Shown: piece after piece, positions 10,171 through 21,409 of the stretch | How the letters are laid out: the number at the start of each line of letters is the position of its first letter | How positions within the stretch are numbered: the stretch's first letter is position 1 | Source of the DNA: Yersinia aldovae ATCC 35236 | GTDB taxonomy: Bacteria; Pseudomonadota; Gammaproteobacteria; Enterobacterales; Enterobacteriaceae | Direction of reading: 5' to 3' | Assembly (NCBI RefSeq): GCF_000173735.1 | Contig: NZ_ACCB01000004.1 | Span: 84,370-148,369, forward strand | Length of the DNA: 64,000 nucleotides | Program-made: the position numbers and the translations under genes | The notes under the pieces: generated by a model | What the model was told of the DNA's origin: nothing | Database searches by the model: none | What the model saw: only the letters and a program-made list of their open reading frames with translations

Positions 10171-11472
10171 TTGTTTGACCGTTATGAAGGCGGTGAGCAG
10201 GCCGTACTGGTTCATATTTATTTCTCGCAAGACAAAAACTCAGAGGATCTGCGTGAGTTCGAAGCGCTGGTGTCTTCTGCGGGCGTAGAAGCTTTGCAAA
10301 TTGTAACGGGTAGTCGCAAAGCCCCACACCCTAAATACTTTGTTGGTGAAGGAAAGGCAGAAGAAATTGCTGATGCCGTGAAAGCCAGTGGCGCGTCTGT
10401 TGTCTTGTTTGATCATGCCCTTTCCGCAGCGCAAGAGCGAAATCTTGAGCGTTTGTGTGAGTGCCGGGTTATTGATCGAACTGGACTGATTTTAGATATT
10501 TTTGCCCAACGGGCCCGTACTCACGAAGGTAAATTACAGGTCGAATTAGCGCAATTGCGCCATATTGCGACCCGTTTGGTACGCGGCTGGACGCATCTTG
10601 AACGTCAAAAAGGTGGGATTGGCCTGAGAGGGCCGGGTGAGACTCAGTTGGAGACTGACCGCCGTTTGTTACGCGACCGCATCAGCTTGATTTTGAGCCG
10701 TTTGGATCGGGTAGCAAAGCAGCGTGAGCAAGGGCGACGTTCGCGCACCCGTGCTGATATTCCGACCGTATCTTTGGTGGGATATACCAACGCCGGTAAA
10801 TCCAGCCTGTTTAACAAAATTACGGCAGCTGATGTTTATGCGGCTGACCAATTATTTGCCACGCTGGACCCTACCTTACGCCGTATCAATGTGGCGGATG
10901 TGGGCGATACAGTATTGGCGGATACCGTAGGCTTTATCCGGCACTTGCCGCATGACTTGGTGGCTGCTTTTAAAGCAACGCTACAGGAGACGCGGCAGGC
11001 CTCATTACTGTTACACATTATTGATGCAGCAGATCCTCGGGTAGCCGAGAATATGGCCGCAGTCGATTCTGTATTGGCGGAAATTGAAGCAGATGAAATT
11101 CCTACATTATTAGTAATGAATAAAATTGATTTGTTGGATGATTTTGTCCCGCGAATCGATCGCAACGAAGACAATCTGCCAGTCAGAGTTTGGCTTTCAG
11201 CCCAAACCGGCGCAGGGATCCCGTTGCTCTTTCAAGCGTTGACGGAGCGTCTTTCAGGTGAGATCGCACACTTTGAATTGCGTTTACCGCCTCAGGCCGG
11301 CCGTCTGCGTAGCCGTTTTTACCAGCTTCAGGCAATTGAAAAAGAGTGGATAGACGAGGACGGGAACGTCGGTATGGTGGTAAGAGTGCCTATCGTTGAT
11401 TGGCGTCGTCTCTGTAAACAAGAGCAAGATCTGGTCAGCTATATTATTAATGAGCCAAGCACGGCTAATTAA
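10171..11472 (+). CDS. hflX: Ribosome-associated GTPase HflX
   Basis: Translational GTPase that binds 50S subunits and splits stalled or hibernating ribosomes, notably under heat stress. 433 aa (E. coli 426). The N-terminal HflX domain carries [11 protein letters not shown] motifs follow: [10 protein letters not shown] (G1), DTVGF (G3) and NKID (G4). The family N-terminus MFDRYE begins at a TTG codon at 10171 with GAGAGG about 10 nt upstream; no ATG or GTG fits. The 14-bp hairpin after hfq lies in its leader. Confidence 0.96.
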   Translation: MFDRYEGGEQAVLVHIYFSQDKNSEDLREFEALVSSAGVEALQIVTGSRKAPHPKYFVGEGKAEEIADAVKASGASVVLFDHALSAAQERNLERLCECRVIDRTGLILDIFAQRARTHEGKLQVELAQLRHIATRLVRGWTHLERQKGGIGLRGPGETQLETDRRLLRDRISLILSRLDRVAKQREQGRRSRTRADIPTVSLVGYTNAGKSSLFNKITAADVYAADQLFATLDPTLRRINVADVGDTVLADTVGFIRHLPHDLVAAFKATLQETRQASLLLHIIDAADPRVAENMAAVDSVLAEIEADEIPTLLVMNKIDLLDDFVPRIDRNEDNLPVRVWLSAQTGAGIPLLFQALTERLSGEIAHFELRLPPQAGRLRSRFYQLQAIEKEWIDEDGNVGMVVRVPIVDWRRLCKQEQDLVSYIINEPSTAN

Positions 11473-11570
11473 TTGATTATGCTGATTGATTTTGTGAGAT
11501 TAAGAGCCAGCTTGTTTGGCGTGTGCTCTTGGCCTGAAGAAAACCAATCATAGAAGAATGGAGCTAAAAC

Positions 11571-12845
11571 ATGGCGTGGAATCAGCCCGGTAATAACGGA
11601 CAGGACCGCGATCCGTGGGGGAGCAGCAATAATAATGGCGGCAACTCTGGCGGAAATAACAATAATAAAGGTGGCCGTGATCAAGGGCCGCCCGATCTGG
11701 ATGATATCTTCCGGAAACTGAGCAAAAAACTGAGTAGCCTCGGTGGTAAAGGTGGCGGCAGCGGTAGTGACAACAACGGTGCGTCAAAAGGCCCTGGTTT
11801 CAGTGGTCGAATTGCCGGTATCGCTGTGGTTGCGGTTGTGGTTATCTGGGCGGCAAGTGGTTTCTATACAATTAAAGAAGCTGAGCGTGGTGTTGTTACG
11901 CGCTTGGGTAAATTAAGCCACATTGTGCAGCCTGGTTTGAACTGGAAACCGACCTTTATTGACGAAGTAACCCCGGTTAACGTCGAATCTGTACGTGAAT
12001 TGGCGGCATCTGGTGTCATGTTGACCTCCGATGAAAACGTGGTTCGCATCGAAATGAACGTGCAATACCGCGTAACCGATCCGGCCGCTTATCTGTTTAG
12101 CGTGACCAATCCGGATGACAGCCTGCGTCAGGCAACTGACAGCGCAGTGCGTGGTGTTATCGGTAAATACACCATGGATAAAATCCTCACCGAAGGCCGC
12201 ACCATCGTTCGTAGCGATACTCAGCGTGTACTGGAAGAAACTATTCGTCCATACAACATGGGTATCACGCTGCTGGACGTTAACTTCCAGGCAGCGCGTC
12301 CGCCGGAAGAAGTTAAAGCGGCATTTGATGATGCGATTGCTGCTCGTGAAAACGAACAACAGTATATTCGTGAAGCAGAAGCTTACACCAACGAAGTCCA
12401 GCCGCGTGCAAACGGTCAGGCGCAGCGTCTGTTAGAAGATGCGCGTGCTTATGCCGCACGTAAAGTATTGGAAGCGCAAGGTGAAGTCGCCGGGTTTGCC
12501 AAGTTGTTGCCTGAGTATAAGGCAGCACCGGAAATTACCCGCGAGCGTCTGTATATCGAAACCATGGAAAAAGTCCTCGGTCATACCCGCAAAGTGCTGG
12601 CAAGTGACAAAGGTAATAGCTTGATGGTGCTGCCACTGGATCAACTGCTGCGCGGTCAAGGTGCAGATAAAGCGGATGGCAACAAAGACACAAGTCTGAT
12701 TCGTTTGAATCCGCCTTCCTCTGCTAATAGCAGCCAAGGGGCTGGTGCCAGCAACACAAGCACCAGTTCAACCAGTGGTTCTATCATGGATCAGCGCCGG
12801 GCAAATGCTCAGCGTGATACTTCCACTCGCGTAGGGAGAGAATAA
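11571..12845 (+). CDS. hflK: FtsH regulator HflK
   Basis: Inner-membrane SPFH protein that assembles with HflC into a periplasmic cage around FtsH and modulates its proteolysis. 424 aa (E. coli 419). The N-terminus is Gly/Asn-rich (about residues 1-70), then one transmembrane segment (about 79-101), then the SPFH domain and a helix rich in Glu/Arg/Ala; the C-tail is Ser/Thr/Asn-rich. It lies 3 bp from hflC, indicating translational coupling. FtsH, its target, is encoded at 58149. Confidence 0.97.
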   Translation: MAWNQPGNNGQDRDPWGSSNNNGGNSGGNNNNKGGRDQGPPDLDDIFRKLSKKLSSLGGKGGGSGSDNNGASKGPGFSGRIAGIAVVAVVVIWAASGFYTIKEAERGVVTRLGKLSHIVQPGLNWKPTFIDEVTPVNVESVRELAASGVMLTSDENVVRIEMNVQYRVTDPAAYLFSVTNPDDSLRQATDSAVRGVIGKYTMDKILTEGRTIVRSDTQRVLEETIRPYNMGITLLDVNFQAARPPEEVKAAFDDAIAARENEQQYIREAEAYTNEVQPRANGQAQRLLEDARAYAARKVLEAQGEVAGFAKLLPEYKAAPEITRERLYIETMEKVLGHTRKVLASDKGNSLMVLPLDQLLRGQGADKADGNKDTSLIRLNPPSSANSSQGAGASNTSTSSTSGSIMDQRRANAQRDTSTRVGRE

Positions 12846-12848
12846 CCA

Positions 12849-13853
12849 ATGCGTAAGTCTTTTTTACTTATCGTCGTTGTGGTGTTAGTCGCACTCTACG
12901 CTTCGCTGTTTGTGGTACAAGAAGGCCAACGCGGGATCGTACTGCGCTTTGGTAAGGTATTACGTGATAGTGATAACAAGCCGCTGGTGTACGCACCGGG
13001 CCTGCACTTCAAGATACCGTTTATCGAAACAGTGAAGAGGTTGGATGCCCGTATTCAAACAATGGACAACCAGGCCGACCGTTTCGTGACCAACGAGAAG
13101 AAAGACCTGATTGTTGACTCATACTTGAAATGGCGTATCAGTGATTTCAGCCGTTACTATCTTGCTACCGGTGGTGGTGATGTGTCTCAGGCTGAAGTGC
13201 TGTTGAAACGTAAGTTCAGTGACCGTTTGCGTTCTGAAATTGGTCGTTTGAATGTGCGCGACATCGTAACCGACTCACGCGGTCGTCTGACGTCTGATGT
13301 TCGTGATGCGCTGAATACCGGTAGTGTGGGTGACGAAGCCGTTACCACGGAAGCCGATGATGCGATTGCCTCTGTGGCAGCCCGTGTTGAACAGGAGACT
13401 CGCGGCAAACAGCCTGCGGTTAACCCGAACAGTATGGCGGCACTGGGTATCGAAGTGGTTGACGTGCGAATCAAGCAAATCAACTTACCGGCTGAAGTCT
13501 CTGACGCTATCTTCCAGCGTATGCGTGCTGAACGTGAGGCGGTTGCCCGTCGTCACCGTTCACAAGGTCAGGAAGAAGCCGAGAAGTTGCGTGCAACCGC
13601 CGACTATGAAGTGACACGTACTCTGGCTGAAGCCGAGCGTCAGGCGCGTATTACGCGTGGTGGCGGTGATGCCGAAGCGGCCCGTCTGTTTGCCGATGCA
13701 TTCAGTAAAGACCCTGACTTCTATGCCTTCATTCGTAGCTTGCGCGCGTATGAAAACAGCTTCAGTAGCGGTAATGATGTGATGGTACTTAGCCCGGAGA
13801 GTGATTTCTTCCGCTATATGAAATCGCCGGATAACTCCAGCAAACGTCCATAA
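12849..13853 (+). CDS. hflC: FtsH regulator HflC
   Basis: Partner of HflK in the membrane complex that controls FtsH. 334 aa, as in E. coli. One transmembrane segment at about residues 4-24 (LLIVVVVLVALYASLFVV), then SPFH domain beginning EGQRGIVLRFGK and a long coiled-coil stretch rich in Arg, Glu and Ala (AEREAVARRHRSQGQEEAE). A clear terminator follows, closing the nnr-to-hflC operon. Confidence 0.97.
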   Translation: MRKSFLLIVVVVLVALYASLFVVQEGQRGIVLRFGKVLRDSDNKPLVYAPGLHFKIPFIETVKRLDARIQTMDNQADRFVTNEKKDLIVDSYLKWRISDFSRYYLATGGGDVSQAEVLLKRKFSDRLRSEIGRLNVRDIVTDSRGRLTSDVRDALNTGSVGDEAVTTEADDAIASVAARVEQETRGKQPAVNPNSMAALGIEVVDVRIKQINLPAEVSDAIFQRMRAEREAVARRHRSQGQEEAEKLRATADYEVTRTLAEAERQARITRGGGDAEAARLFADAFSKDPDFYAFIRSLRAYENSFSSGNDVMVLSPESDFFRYMKSPDNSSKRP

Positions 13854-13877
13854 CAGCCCGTTTTTGACTGTAACAGC

Positions 13878-13902
13878 AAGGCCCGTTCACGCGGGCCTTT
13901 TC
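13878..13902 (+). terminator. Intrinsic terminator after hflC
   Basis: AAGGCCCG at 13878-13885 pairs with CGGGCCTT at 13892-13899, followed by TTTCT. Confidence 0.8.
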
Positions 13903-13940
13903 TATTTGAAGCCGCCGCTTCCATTTGATTGAGACAGATA

Positions 13941-14141
13941 ATGAATTCAACCATCTTATTAGCATTGGGTTTGGTTTTGGTGTTGGAAGGGCTTGGCCCG
14001 ATGCTTTATCCCAAAGCCTGGCGCAAAATGATTCTGGCAATGACCCAACTACCGGATGCCACTTTACGTCGTTTTGGTGGCGGATTAGTGGTTGCAGGCT
14101 GCGTTATCTACTACATGTTGCGTAGCCGCATGGGTGGCTAA
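13941..14141 (+). CDS. yjeT: DUF2065 inner-membrane protein YjeT
   Basis: Small hydrophobic protein of unknown function, 66 aa (E. coli 65), with two predicted transmembrane segments (about residues 3-20 and 46-61) separated by a basic stretch containing PKAWRKM. The start at 13941 gives the conserved MNSTI N-terminus; an in-frame ATG at 13929 would add four residues not found in homologues. It sits between hflC and purA as in E. coli. Confidence 0.92.
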   Translation: MNSTILLALGLVLVLEGLGPMLYPKAWRKMILAMTQLPDATLRRFGGGLVVAGCVIYYMLRSRMGG

Positions 14142-14207
14142 ATGTAAGCACAAAAATTGTTCAGTTATGTGTTAAAAAGTACTGAAAGCAGCCGAGTGAG
14201 ATGTTAG

Positions 14208-15539
<1,332 letters not shown>

Positions 15540-15580
15540 TTAAGCGGCTGATAGCCAAATAATCAGAATTCAGATTCCAA

Positions 15581-15610
15581 TGAACCGGGCTTATGCCCGG
15601 TTCATTGTTA
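15581..15610 (+). terminator. Terminator hairpin after purA
   Basis: TGAACCGGGC (15581-15590) pairs perfectly with GCCCGGTTCA (15595-15604) around TTAT, followed by the weakly U-rich TTGTTA. Confidence 0.7.
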
Positions 15611-15806
15611 TACTCGTCATACTTTAAGCTGCATGTGCGTTGGCTATGTTTGTTATTCGGCCCATTTATGTGCCTCGCCTCGTTGAGGCCGCTGCGAGCA
15701 GCGTTCAAATCTGCTCCTGGCAGATTTGTCACCCGAATCACTTACTGATATAAGCCCGCAGGTGAGCACTTGCCGTTTTCCGGCAACTTGAATTATTTAG
15801 GGTATA
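15609..15806. repeat. ERIC element, long form
   Basis: Begins with TATACTCGTCATACTTTAAG and ends with TTATTTAGGGTATA. It carries the ERIC core TCACCCGAATCACTTACTGA plus an extra internal segment of about 70 bp containing GCCTCGCCTCGTTGAGGCC and CAAATCTGCTCC. The same extra segment occurs, inverted, in the element at 60115, so the two are the same long subtype. Confidence 0.75.
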
Positions 15807-15966
15807 TCCCTTTCTAACTTGATGTTGCTGCTTTATTAGCCGCAATCTATTACTTTTGGCTATAACTGTATGCAGAAGTGACCTCGGATAAGCCGTTTTA
15901 CATCAAAACACCCGTCCTTTATCTAAATGATTAGTCGCAAGCTTTATGGCTGGTTTATCATTTGAA

Positions 15967-16097
15967 GTATATATCCGTCATACTACAGGTTGCATGTGTG
16001 TTGGCTGCCTTCGTTCACACCAATCACTTACTGATGTAAGCTCTTGGGGGGCGCTGAGTTGCCGTCTTCCTGTAACTCGAGTTATTTAGGATATAAA
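15967..16097. repeat. ERIC element, standard length
   Basis: About 130 bp from TATATATCCGTCATACTAC to GTTATTTAGGATATA, with the core AATCACTTACTGATGTAAGC and GCCGTCTTCCTGTAACTCGA. It lacks the 70-bp insertion of the neighbouring copy. Together with that copy it fills much of the 650-bp gap between purA and nsrR; I see no gene in the remaining sequence. Confidence 0.75.
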
Positions 16098-16192
16098 TTT
16101 CTAAATAGCATTTAGAATCGCACTTATAACTTATCCAACATGTGTCATCTTAGATGGGTTTAAGCCGGGTAAATTGATACTCAGGGGTATAT

Positions 16193-16618
16193 GTGCAGTT
16201 AACAAGTTTTACTGATTATGGTTTGCGAGCGCTTACTTATATGGCCTCACTGCCTGAAGGCCAAATGACCAGCATTTCTCAGGTGACTGATGTCTATGGC
16301 GTGTCTCGCAATCATATGGTTAAAATAATCAATCAGTTGAGCCGCGTCGGTTTGGTTACTGCTGTGCGGGGCAAAAATGGGGGCATACGGCTGGGTAAAC
16401 CCGCTGCGCAGATTCGTATCGGTGACGTTGTGCGCGAATTGGAGCCACTTTCCCTGGTCAATTGCAGCAGTGATTTTTGCCACATCACGCCCGCTTGCCG
16501 TTTGAAGCAAGTGCTCAATCAGGCAGTACAGAGTTTCCTTAACGAGCTGGATAACTATACTTTGGCTGACATGGTCAAAGATAATTCCCCGCTCTACAAA
16601 TTATTACTTGTTGAGTAG
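16193..16618 (+). CDS. nsrR: Nitric-oxide-sensing repressor NsrR
   Basis: Rrf2-family repressor whose Fe-S cluster is destroyed by NO, releasing genes for NO detoxification and repair. 141 aa, as in E. coli. N-terminal winged helix (about residues 5-75); three cluster-ligand Cys at C91, C96 and C102 in the context [13 protein letters not shown]. Translation starts at GTG (16193), preceded by [19 protein letters not shown] is the conserved N-terminus. An ERIC lies between it and rnr. A matching operator is present at 27268 before ytfE. Confidence 0.97.
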   Translation: MQLTSFTDYGLRALTYMASLPEGQMTSISQVTDVYGVSRNHMVKIINQLSRVGLVTAVRGKNGGIRLGKPAAQIRIGDVVRELEPLSLVNCSSDFCHITPACRLKQVLNQAVQSFLNELDNYTLADMVKDNSPLYKLLLVE

Positions 16619-16639
16619 GTTTTTGCTTAATCAAAGATA

Positions 16640-16767
16640 TATATACCCAAAGAACTTGGAGTCGCAGGTAGGCAGCCAGTAAACGAATCCCGATGAGCTT
16701 ACACTGGTAAGTGATTCGGGTGAGAGCGCGCAGCTAACACCCCTGCGGCTTCAAGTACGCAGGGTAT
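16640..16767. repeat. ERIC element between nsrR and rnr
   Basis: A 128-bp unit from TATACCCAAAGAACTTGGAG to CAAGTACGCAGGGTATA, with the core GATGAGCTTACACTGGTAAG and terminal inverted TATACCC/GGGTATA. Because nsrR and rnr are usually co-transcribed, it is expected to be part of the transcript and could fold into a hairpin affecting processing or stability. Confidence 0.8.
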
Positions 16768-16798
16768 AAGACCTGCTGATGGCAACGGAGGAACCGCA

Positions 16799-19351
16799 AT
16801 GTCACAAGATCCATTCTTGGAACGAGAAGCAGAGAAGTATGAGTCACCCATCCCTAGCCGGGAATTCATTTTGGCTCATCTCGCGAAGCGCGAAACACCT
16901 GCCAGCCGTGAAGAGCTGGCTAATGAACTCAATTTAAGCGGTGAAGAGCCTTTAGAGGCGCTGCGCCGCCGCTTGCGCGCGATGGAGCGTGACGGGCAAC
17001 TGGTCTTCACCCGTCGCCAGTGCTACGCCTTACCGGAGCGTCTGGACCTACTGCGCGGTACTGTTATTGGTCACCGTGATGGTTTTGGCTTTTTACGCGT
17101 TGAGGGCAGTAAAGACGATCTGTATCTCTCTGCCGAACAGATGAAAACCGCCATTCATGGTGATGTGGTATTGGCCCAAGCAGTTGGCGCAGACCGCAAA
17201 GGTCGCCGTGAAGCGCGTATTGTGCGCGTATTGGTGCCGAAAACCAGCCAGATCGTCGGTCGTTATTTCACTGACGCCGGTACCGGCTTTGTGGTGCCGG
17301 ATGATGGTCGTTTGAGTTTTGATATCTTGATCCCACCGGATGCTATCAACGGTGCGCGCATGGGCTTTGTGGTGGTGGTCGAGTTGACTCAGCGCCCAAC
17401 CCGTCGGAGTAAAGCGGTCGGTAAGATTGTTGAAGTGCTCGGCGAAAACATGGGGACCAGCATGGCGGTAGATATCGCGCTGCGCACTCATGAGATTCCG
17501 CATACCTGGCCGCCGCAAGTTGAAAAGCAAGTCGCTGACTTAAAAGAACAAGTACCGGAAGAGGCGAAAAAAGGGCGCGTCGATTTACGCAATCTGCCGC
17601 TGGTCACCATCGATGGTGAAGATGCCCGTGACTTTGATGATGCGGTGCATTGTGAGAAAAAACGTGGCGGCGGTTGGCGTTTGTGGGTTGCCATTGCTGA
17701 TGTTAGCTATTATGTGCGCCCGCGTACCGCGTTGGATGATGAGGCTCGTAGCCGGGGTAACTCGGTCTACTTCCCATCGCAGGTGGTTCCGATGCTGCCA
17801 GAAGTGCTGTCAAACGGCCTTTGTTCGCTCAATCCGCAGGTAGACCGCCTGTGTATGGTGTGTGAGATGACTATCTCCTCACAAGGCAAGCTGTCGTCTT
17901 ATAAGTTCTACGAAGCGGTGATGAGTTCTCATGCACGCCTGACGTATACTAAAGTGTGGCGAATCATTGATGGCGAAGAGTCGCTGCGTGAACAGTATAA
18001 GCCACTGGTTCCGCACCTGTTAGAACTACACTCCATGTACAAAGTGCTGGATCAGGCGCGGGCTGAACGTGGTGGTATCGCGTTTGAAACCGAAGAAGCC
18101 AAGTTTATCTTTAATGCTGAACGGCGCATTGAACGCATTGAATCGACCGTGCGTAATGATGCGCATAAGTTGATTGAAGAATGCATGATTTTGGCCAACA
18201 TTGCCGCCGCGCGCTTTGTCGAAAAACACAATGAGCCAGCGCTGTTCCGTGTGCACGACCGCCCAAGTGACGACCATATCTCCGCACTGCGTAGTGTGCT
18301 TGGTGAGCTGAGTCTGACACTCGGCGGTGGTTTGAAACCGGAACCTAAAGATTATGCGGTGCTGATGGATGAAGTTGCCGATCGTCCGGATCATGAAATG
18401 CTGCAAACTATGTTGCTGCGTTCGATGAAACAGGCGATTTACGATCCGGAAAACCGTGGTCACTTTGGTTTGGCACTGGCTTCTTATGGCCATTTCACCT
18501 CACCCATTCGCCGTTATCCCGATCTTGCGATGCACCGAGCCATCAAGTATCAGCTCGCCAAAGAGCAGGGCAATGTGAAAGAGCGCTGGACACCAACCGG
18601 TGGCTGGCACAGCGAATACGACGAGATGCTGCAATTGGGCGAACACTGCTCAATGACCGAGCGCCGCGCTGATGAAGCGACCCGTAACGTCGCGGATTGG
18701 CTTAAGTGTGACTTTATGCAGGATCAGGTCGGTAAAGTCTTCACCGGGATCATTGCCAGTGTTACCGGTTTTGGCTTCTTCGTGCGTCTGGATGATCTGT
18801 TTATTGATGGTTTGGTGCATGTTTCCAGCCTGGATAATGATTATTACCGTTACGACAACATCGGTCAGCGTCTGATTGGTGAATCTTCGGGTCAGGTTTA
18901 TCGCTTGGGCGATACCGTGGAAATCCGGGTCGAAGCGGTACATATGGATGAGCGAAAAATTGATTTTGCATTAGTTTCCAGTACCCGCAAGCCGCGCGGT
19001 GAAGGTAAAACCGCCCGTGATAAGGCGAAAAAAACCGATGGGCAGCGTACGATGCGTGATACCTCTAGCCGTGGTGGGCGTGGTGCTTCATCGGGCGCTC
19101 CGCGCCGTGATAGCGCGCCAGCAGCAGGGGGACAGAAGCGGCCACGTCGCGCTAAAAAACCGGTGAATTTTGAGCCGGACAGTGCTTTCCGCCCAGCAGA
19201 TGCTGCCGCGAAGTTAGATGACAAAGCGCTGGCTGAGAAGAAAGCCAAGGCGAAGGCGAAAAGAGTGTCAGCGAAAACCAAGAAAATTGCCGCTGCCACT
19301 AAAGCCAAGCGTGCGAAGAAGAAACCTGGCAGCGACGAGTCATCGCTGTAG
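16799..19351 (+). CDS. rnr: Ribonuclease R
   Basis: Processive 3'-to-5' exoribonuclease that can degrade structured RNA and acts in trans-translation and rRNA quality control. 850 aa (E. coli 813). Order: N-terminal helix-turn-helix, two cold-shock domains (to about residue 220), RNB catalytic domain with [12 protein letters not shown] near residues 270-281, S1 domain (about 640-730), and a long Lys/Ala/Arg-rich tail making the extra length. GGAGG precedes the ATG. Likely in an operon with nsrR upstream and rlmB downstream. Confidence 0.97.
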   Translation: MSQDPFLEREAEKYESPIPSREFILAHLAKRETPASREELANELNLSGEEPLEALRRRLRAMERDGQLVFTRRQCYALPERLDLLRGTVIGHRDGFGFLRVEGSKDDLYLSAEQMKTAIHGDVVLAQAVGADRKGRREARIVRVLVPKTSQIVGRYFTDAGTGFVVPDDGRLSFDILIPPDAINGARMGFVVVVELTQRPTRRSKAVGKIVEVLGENMGTSMAVDIALRTHEIPHTWPPQVEKQVADLKEQVPEEAKKGRVDLRNLPLVTIDGEDARDFDDAVHCEKKRGGGWRLWVAIADVSYYVRPRTALDDEARSRGNSVYFPSQVVPMLPEVLSNGLCSLNPQVDRLCMVCEMTISSQGKLSSYKFYEAVMSSHARLTYTKVWRIIDGEESLREQYKPLVPHLLELHSMYKVLDQARAERGGIAFETEEAKFIFNAERRIERIESTVRNDAHKLIEECMILANIAAARFVEKHNEPALFRVHDRPSDDHISALRSVLGELSLTLGGGLKPEPKDYAVLMDEVADRPDHEMLQTMLLRSMKQAIYDPENRGHFGLALASYGHFTSPIRRYPDLAMHRAIKYQLAKEQGNVKERWTPTGGWHSEYDEMLQLGEHCSMTERRADEATRNVADWLKCDFMQDQVGKVFTGIIASVTGFGFFVRLDDLFIDGLVHVSSLDNDYYRYDNIGQRLIGESSGQVYRLGDTVEIRVEAVHMDERKIDFALVSSTRKPRGEGKTARDKAKKTDGQRTMRDTSSRGGRGASSGAPRRDSAPAAGGQKRPRRAKKPVNFEPDSAFRPADAAAKLDDKALAEKKAKAKAKRVSAKTKKIAAATKAKRAKKKPGSDESSL

Positions 19352-19435
19352 TTTGTCGGGCGGCTTTGGTCGCCCGCATTAATTTAATTATTGGCAGGCA
19401 AATTTTTTATCTGCTGACACATGTAAAAGAGCATC

Positions 19436-20176
19436 ATGAGCGAAATTATTTACGGTATTCACTCCATCAAAGCCTTGTTAGACAATGATCCACAACGTTT
19501 TCTGGAAGTTTTTATTCTGAAAGGTCGTGACGATCGTCGTCTACAATCCTTGATTGTAGAACTGGAAGCTACCGGTTTGGTGATTCAAGTGGCCAGCCGG
19601 AAGTGGCTGGATTCGCAGGTTGAAGACGGTGCCCATCAGGGTATCGTGGCGCGGGTACGGGAAGGGCGTCAGTATCAGGAAAATGACTTACCCGCATTGC
19701 TGGAAAGTGTGGAAACCCCTTTCCTGTTGGTGCTTGATGGCGTAACCGATCCCCACAATTTGGGTGCGTGCTTGCGCAGTGCGGATGCGGCGGGTGTCCA
19801 CGCAGTTATCGTGCCACGGGATCGCTCGGCGCAGCTTAATGCCATTGCCAAGAAAGTCGCCAGCGGTGCGGCTGAAAACGTGCCATTGATTAAAGTGACT
19901 AATCTGGCGCGCACGCTGCGGGTGTTGCAAGAACATAATGTGTGGATTGTGGGTACTGCCGGTGAAGCTGACCATACGTTGTATCAGAGCAAAATGACCG
20001 GCCCGATGGCGCTGGTAATGGGCGCTGAAGGTGAGGGGATGCGTCGTCTGACGCGCGAGCATTGCGATGAGTTGATCAGCATCCCGATGGCGGGCAGTGT
20101 GTCTTCCCTGAACGTGTCAGTGGCCACCGGTGTGTGTCTATTTGAAGTTGTACGCCAGCGTGCATTAAAAGCCTGA
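19436..20176 (+). CDS. rlmB: 23S rRNA Gm2251 2'-O-methyltransferase
   Basis: SpoU/TrmH-family (SPOUT) enzyme that methylates G2251 in the P-loop of 23S rRNA. 246 aa (E. coli 243). N-terminal substrate-binding domain (about 1-75), then SPOUT motifs: [13 protein letters not shown] (motif 1), [13 protein letters not shown] (motif 2) and SLNVSVATG (motif 3). It follows rnr by 84 bp and ends before a strong terminator. Confidence 0.97.
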   Translation: MSEIIYGIHSIKALLDNDPQRFLEVFILKGRDDRRLQSLIVELEATGLVIQVASRKWLDSQVEDGAHQGIVARVREGRQYQENDLPALLESVETPFLLVLDGVTDPHNLGACLRSADAAGVHAVIVPRDRSAQLNAIAKKVASGAAENVPLIKVTNLARTLRVLQEHNVWIVGTAGEADHTLYQSKMTGPMALVMGAEGEGMRRLTREHCDELISIPMAGSVSSLNVSVATGVCLFEVVRQRALKA

Positions 20177-20206
20177 TATTTGTTTCATTAATCATTGAAT
20201 TCCAAA

Positions 20207-20235
20207 AGCCAACATTCGCATATGTTGGCTTTTTT
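20207..20235 (+). terminator. Intrinsic terminator after rlmB
   Basis: AGCCAACAT (20207-20215) pairs with ATGTTGGCT (20222-20230) followed by TTTTT. It ends the nsrR-rnr-rlmB unit. Confidence 0.9.
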
Positions 20236-20385
20236 GTTCTTATTATCATGAGATGGTATCAGTCATTGGTGATAAATAGGGGTTTAGTCCCTGTTTGTGA
20301 TGAGCTTGTCAGCAAATATCCTCGCCTGCACCATACTTAACGCTAATTTATCAAATCCATAATTTATGAATGCCGATTGCGCATT

Positions 20386-20479
20386 TATACCCAAAGTTAT
20401 TGAAGGTGCAGGTCGGCGGCAAGTGATTCAGGTGAGTGAACGTCGCTGACCCCCTACGGCTTCACGTACCAAGTGTATC
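20386..20479. repeat. ERIC element with internal deletion
   Basis: Starts TATACCCAAAGTTATTGAAG and ends GCTTCACGTACCAAGTGTAT, like both ends of the nsrR-rnr copy, but is only about 94 bp because part of the core with the TAAGTAAGT motif is missing. It lies just upstream of the aidB remnant. Confidence 0.6.
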
Positions 20480-20499
20480 GTCGTGAAATGGAGGACGGT

Positions 20500-20870
20500 A
20501 TGGAGTGGCAGACACACTTGGTTTTCAATCAACCTGAGCCATTATCAAACAGCAACTTATTTCTATCTGATATGGCTTTGCAGGACGCTATCACGCGGGA
20601 ACATGCGGGTTGGGATGCGGAAACGCTGTCTCAGATAGGATTACAGCTAGGCTCAATGGAGTCACTTGAATTAGGGTGGCTGGCTAACGCTAATCCACCA
20701 GAGTTACTGCGTTATGATACTGCCGGACAGCGCTTGGATCAGGTGCGATTTCATCCGGCCTGGCATGTGCTGATGCCTGGTGCAGCATGACGCTGGATCA
20801 CCGGGATCAATATACGTTGCCGGAGGCAGTTTGTTCATTACTGCTGAACCGTGCATCCGGCAGACGCTAG
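20500..20870 (+). pseudogene. aidB: aidB remnant with large internal deletion
   Basis: AidB is an acyl-CoA-dehydrogenase-like flavoprotein of the adaptive response to alkylation, about 540 aa. Here ATG at 20500, after GGAGG, opens a frame matching its N-terminus (MEWQTHLVFNQPEPLSNSNL, then ELGWLANANPPELLRYD and FHPAWHVLM), stopping at 20790 after 96 codons. In another frame, 20787-20870 reads TLPEAVCSLLLNRASGRR, resembling the AidB C-terminus (LLLRATGG). Over 400 central codons are gone. The N-terminal frame could still make a short peptide but has no flavin or active-site region. Confidence 0.85.
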
Positions 20871-20883
20871 CCATATGGGTAAT

Positions 20884-21192
20884 TTACTTATATAACAACG
20901 CATTGGCATACCAGATGCCAGGGTAGATGCTGTCTGACAGCATGATAATCAAATAATAGGGCGCGCCGCTGGCATTGGCTCTGCGCTGAATTTCAGCTTC
21001 AACATCCGTCGGGCTACCAAATACCTGAGCCGAAACAGTGCCTACTTTTTGCAGGTTGAGACTCTGAGCGCGGTTGATTTCCTGCGCGTAGGGCTTTATT
21101 GGCGGGGGCGGCGCGGGAGTCACCTGAAAAACACTGCAAGCTGATAACCCGAGAGCCAGCAATAAAACCACCATTGTGCGTCTTATATTCAT
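20884..21192 (-). CDS. bsmA: Biofilm peroxide-resistance lipoprotein BsmA
   Basis: DUF1471 (YhcN/BhsA-type) envelope protein; in E. coli the homologue YjfO affects biofilm formation and peroxide tolerance. 102 aa. The N-terminus has a lipoprotein signal with lipobox LSAC (Cys near residue 19), followed by a Pro-rich linker (APPPPI) and the DUF1471 fold with KVGTVSAQVFGSP and ASGAPYYLIIM. It is divergent from yjfP and convergent with the aidB remnant, an order matching E. coli aidB-yjfN-bsmA-yjfP less the lost genes. Confidence 0.85.
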   Translation of the reverse strand: MNIRRTMVVLLLALGLSACSVFQVTPAPPPPIKPYAQEINRAQSLNLQKVGTVSAQVFGSPTDVEAEIQRRANASGAPYYLIIMLSDSIYPGIWYANALLYK

Positions 21193-21409
21193 AATTGCCT
21201 CTTTGTCAGTGGCTTATCTGTCTCTGCAAGCCAGTTATCTAACAAGTGTAACGCTCAATATGCGCAATCCGCCAGTATCACGGCTACCTCAGGCGCAAAG
21301 GGGATCTATCTTGGAAGAAATTGATTTAAGACTTTATCCCCTTGTTTTGGCAAACTGAATCTATCTGCTATAAGCCTGCTTATTGCCCTTTCAATAAAGG
21401 ATTCTCATC

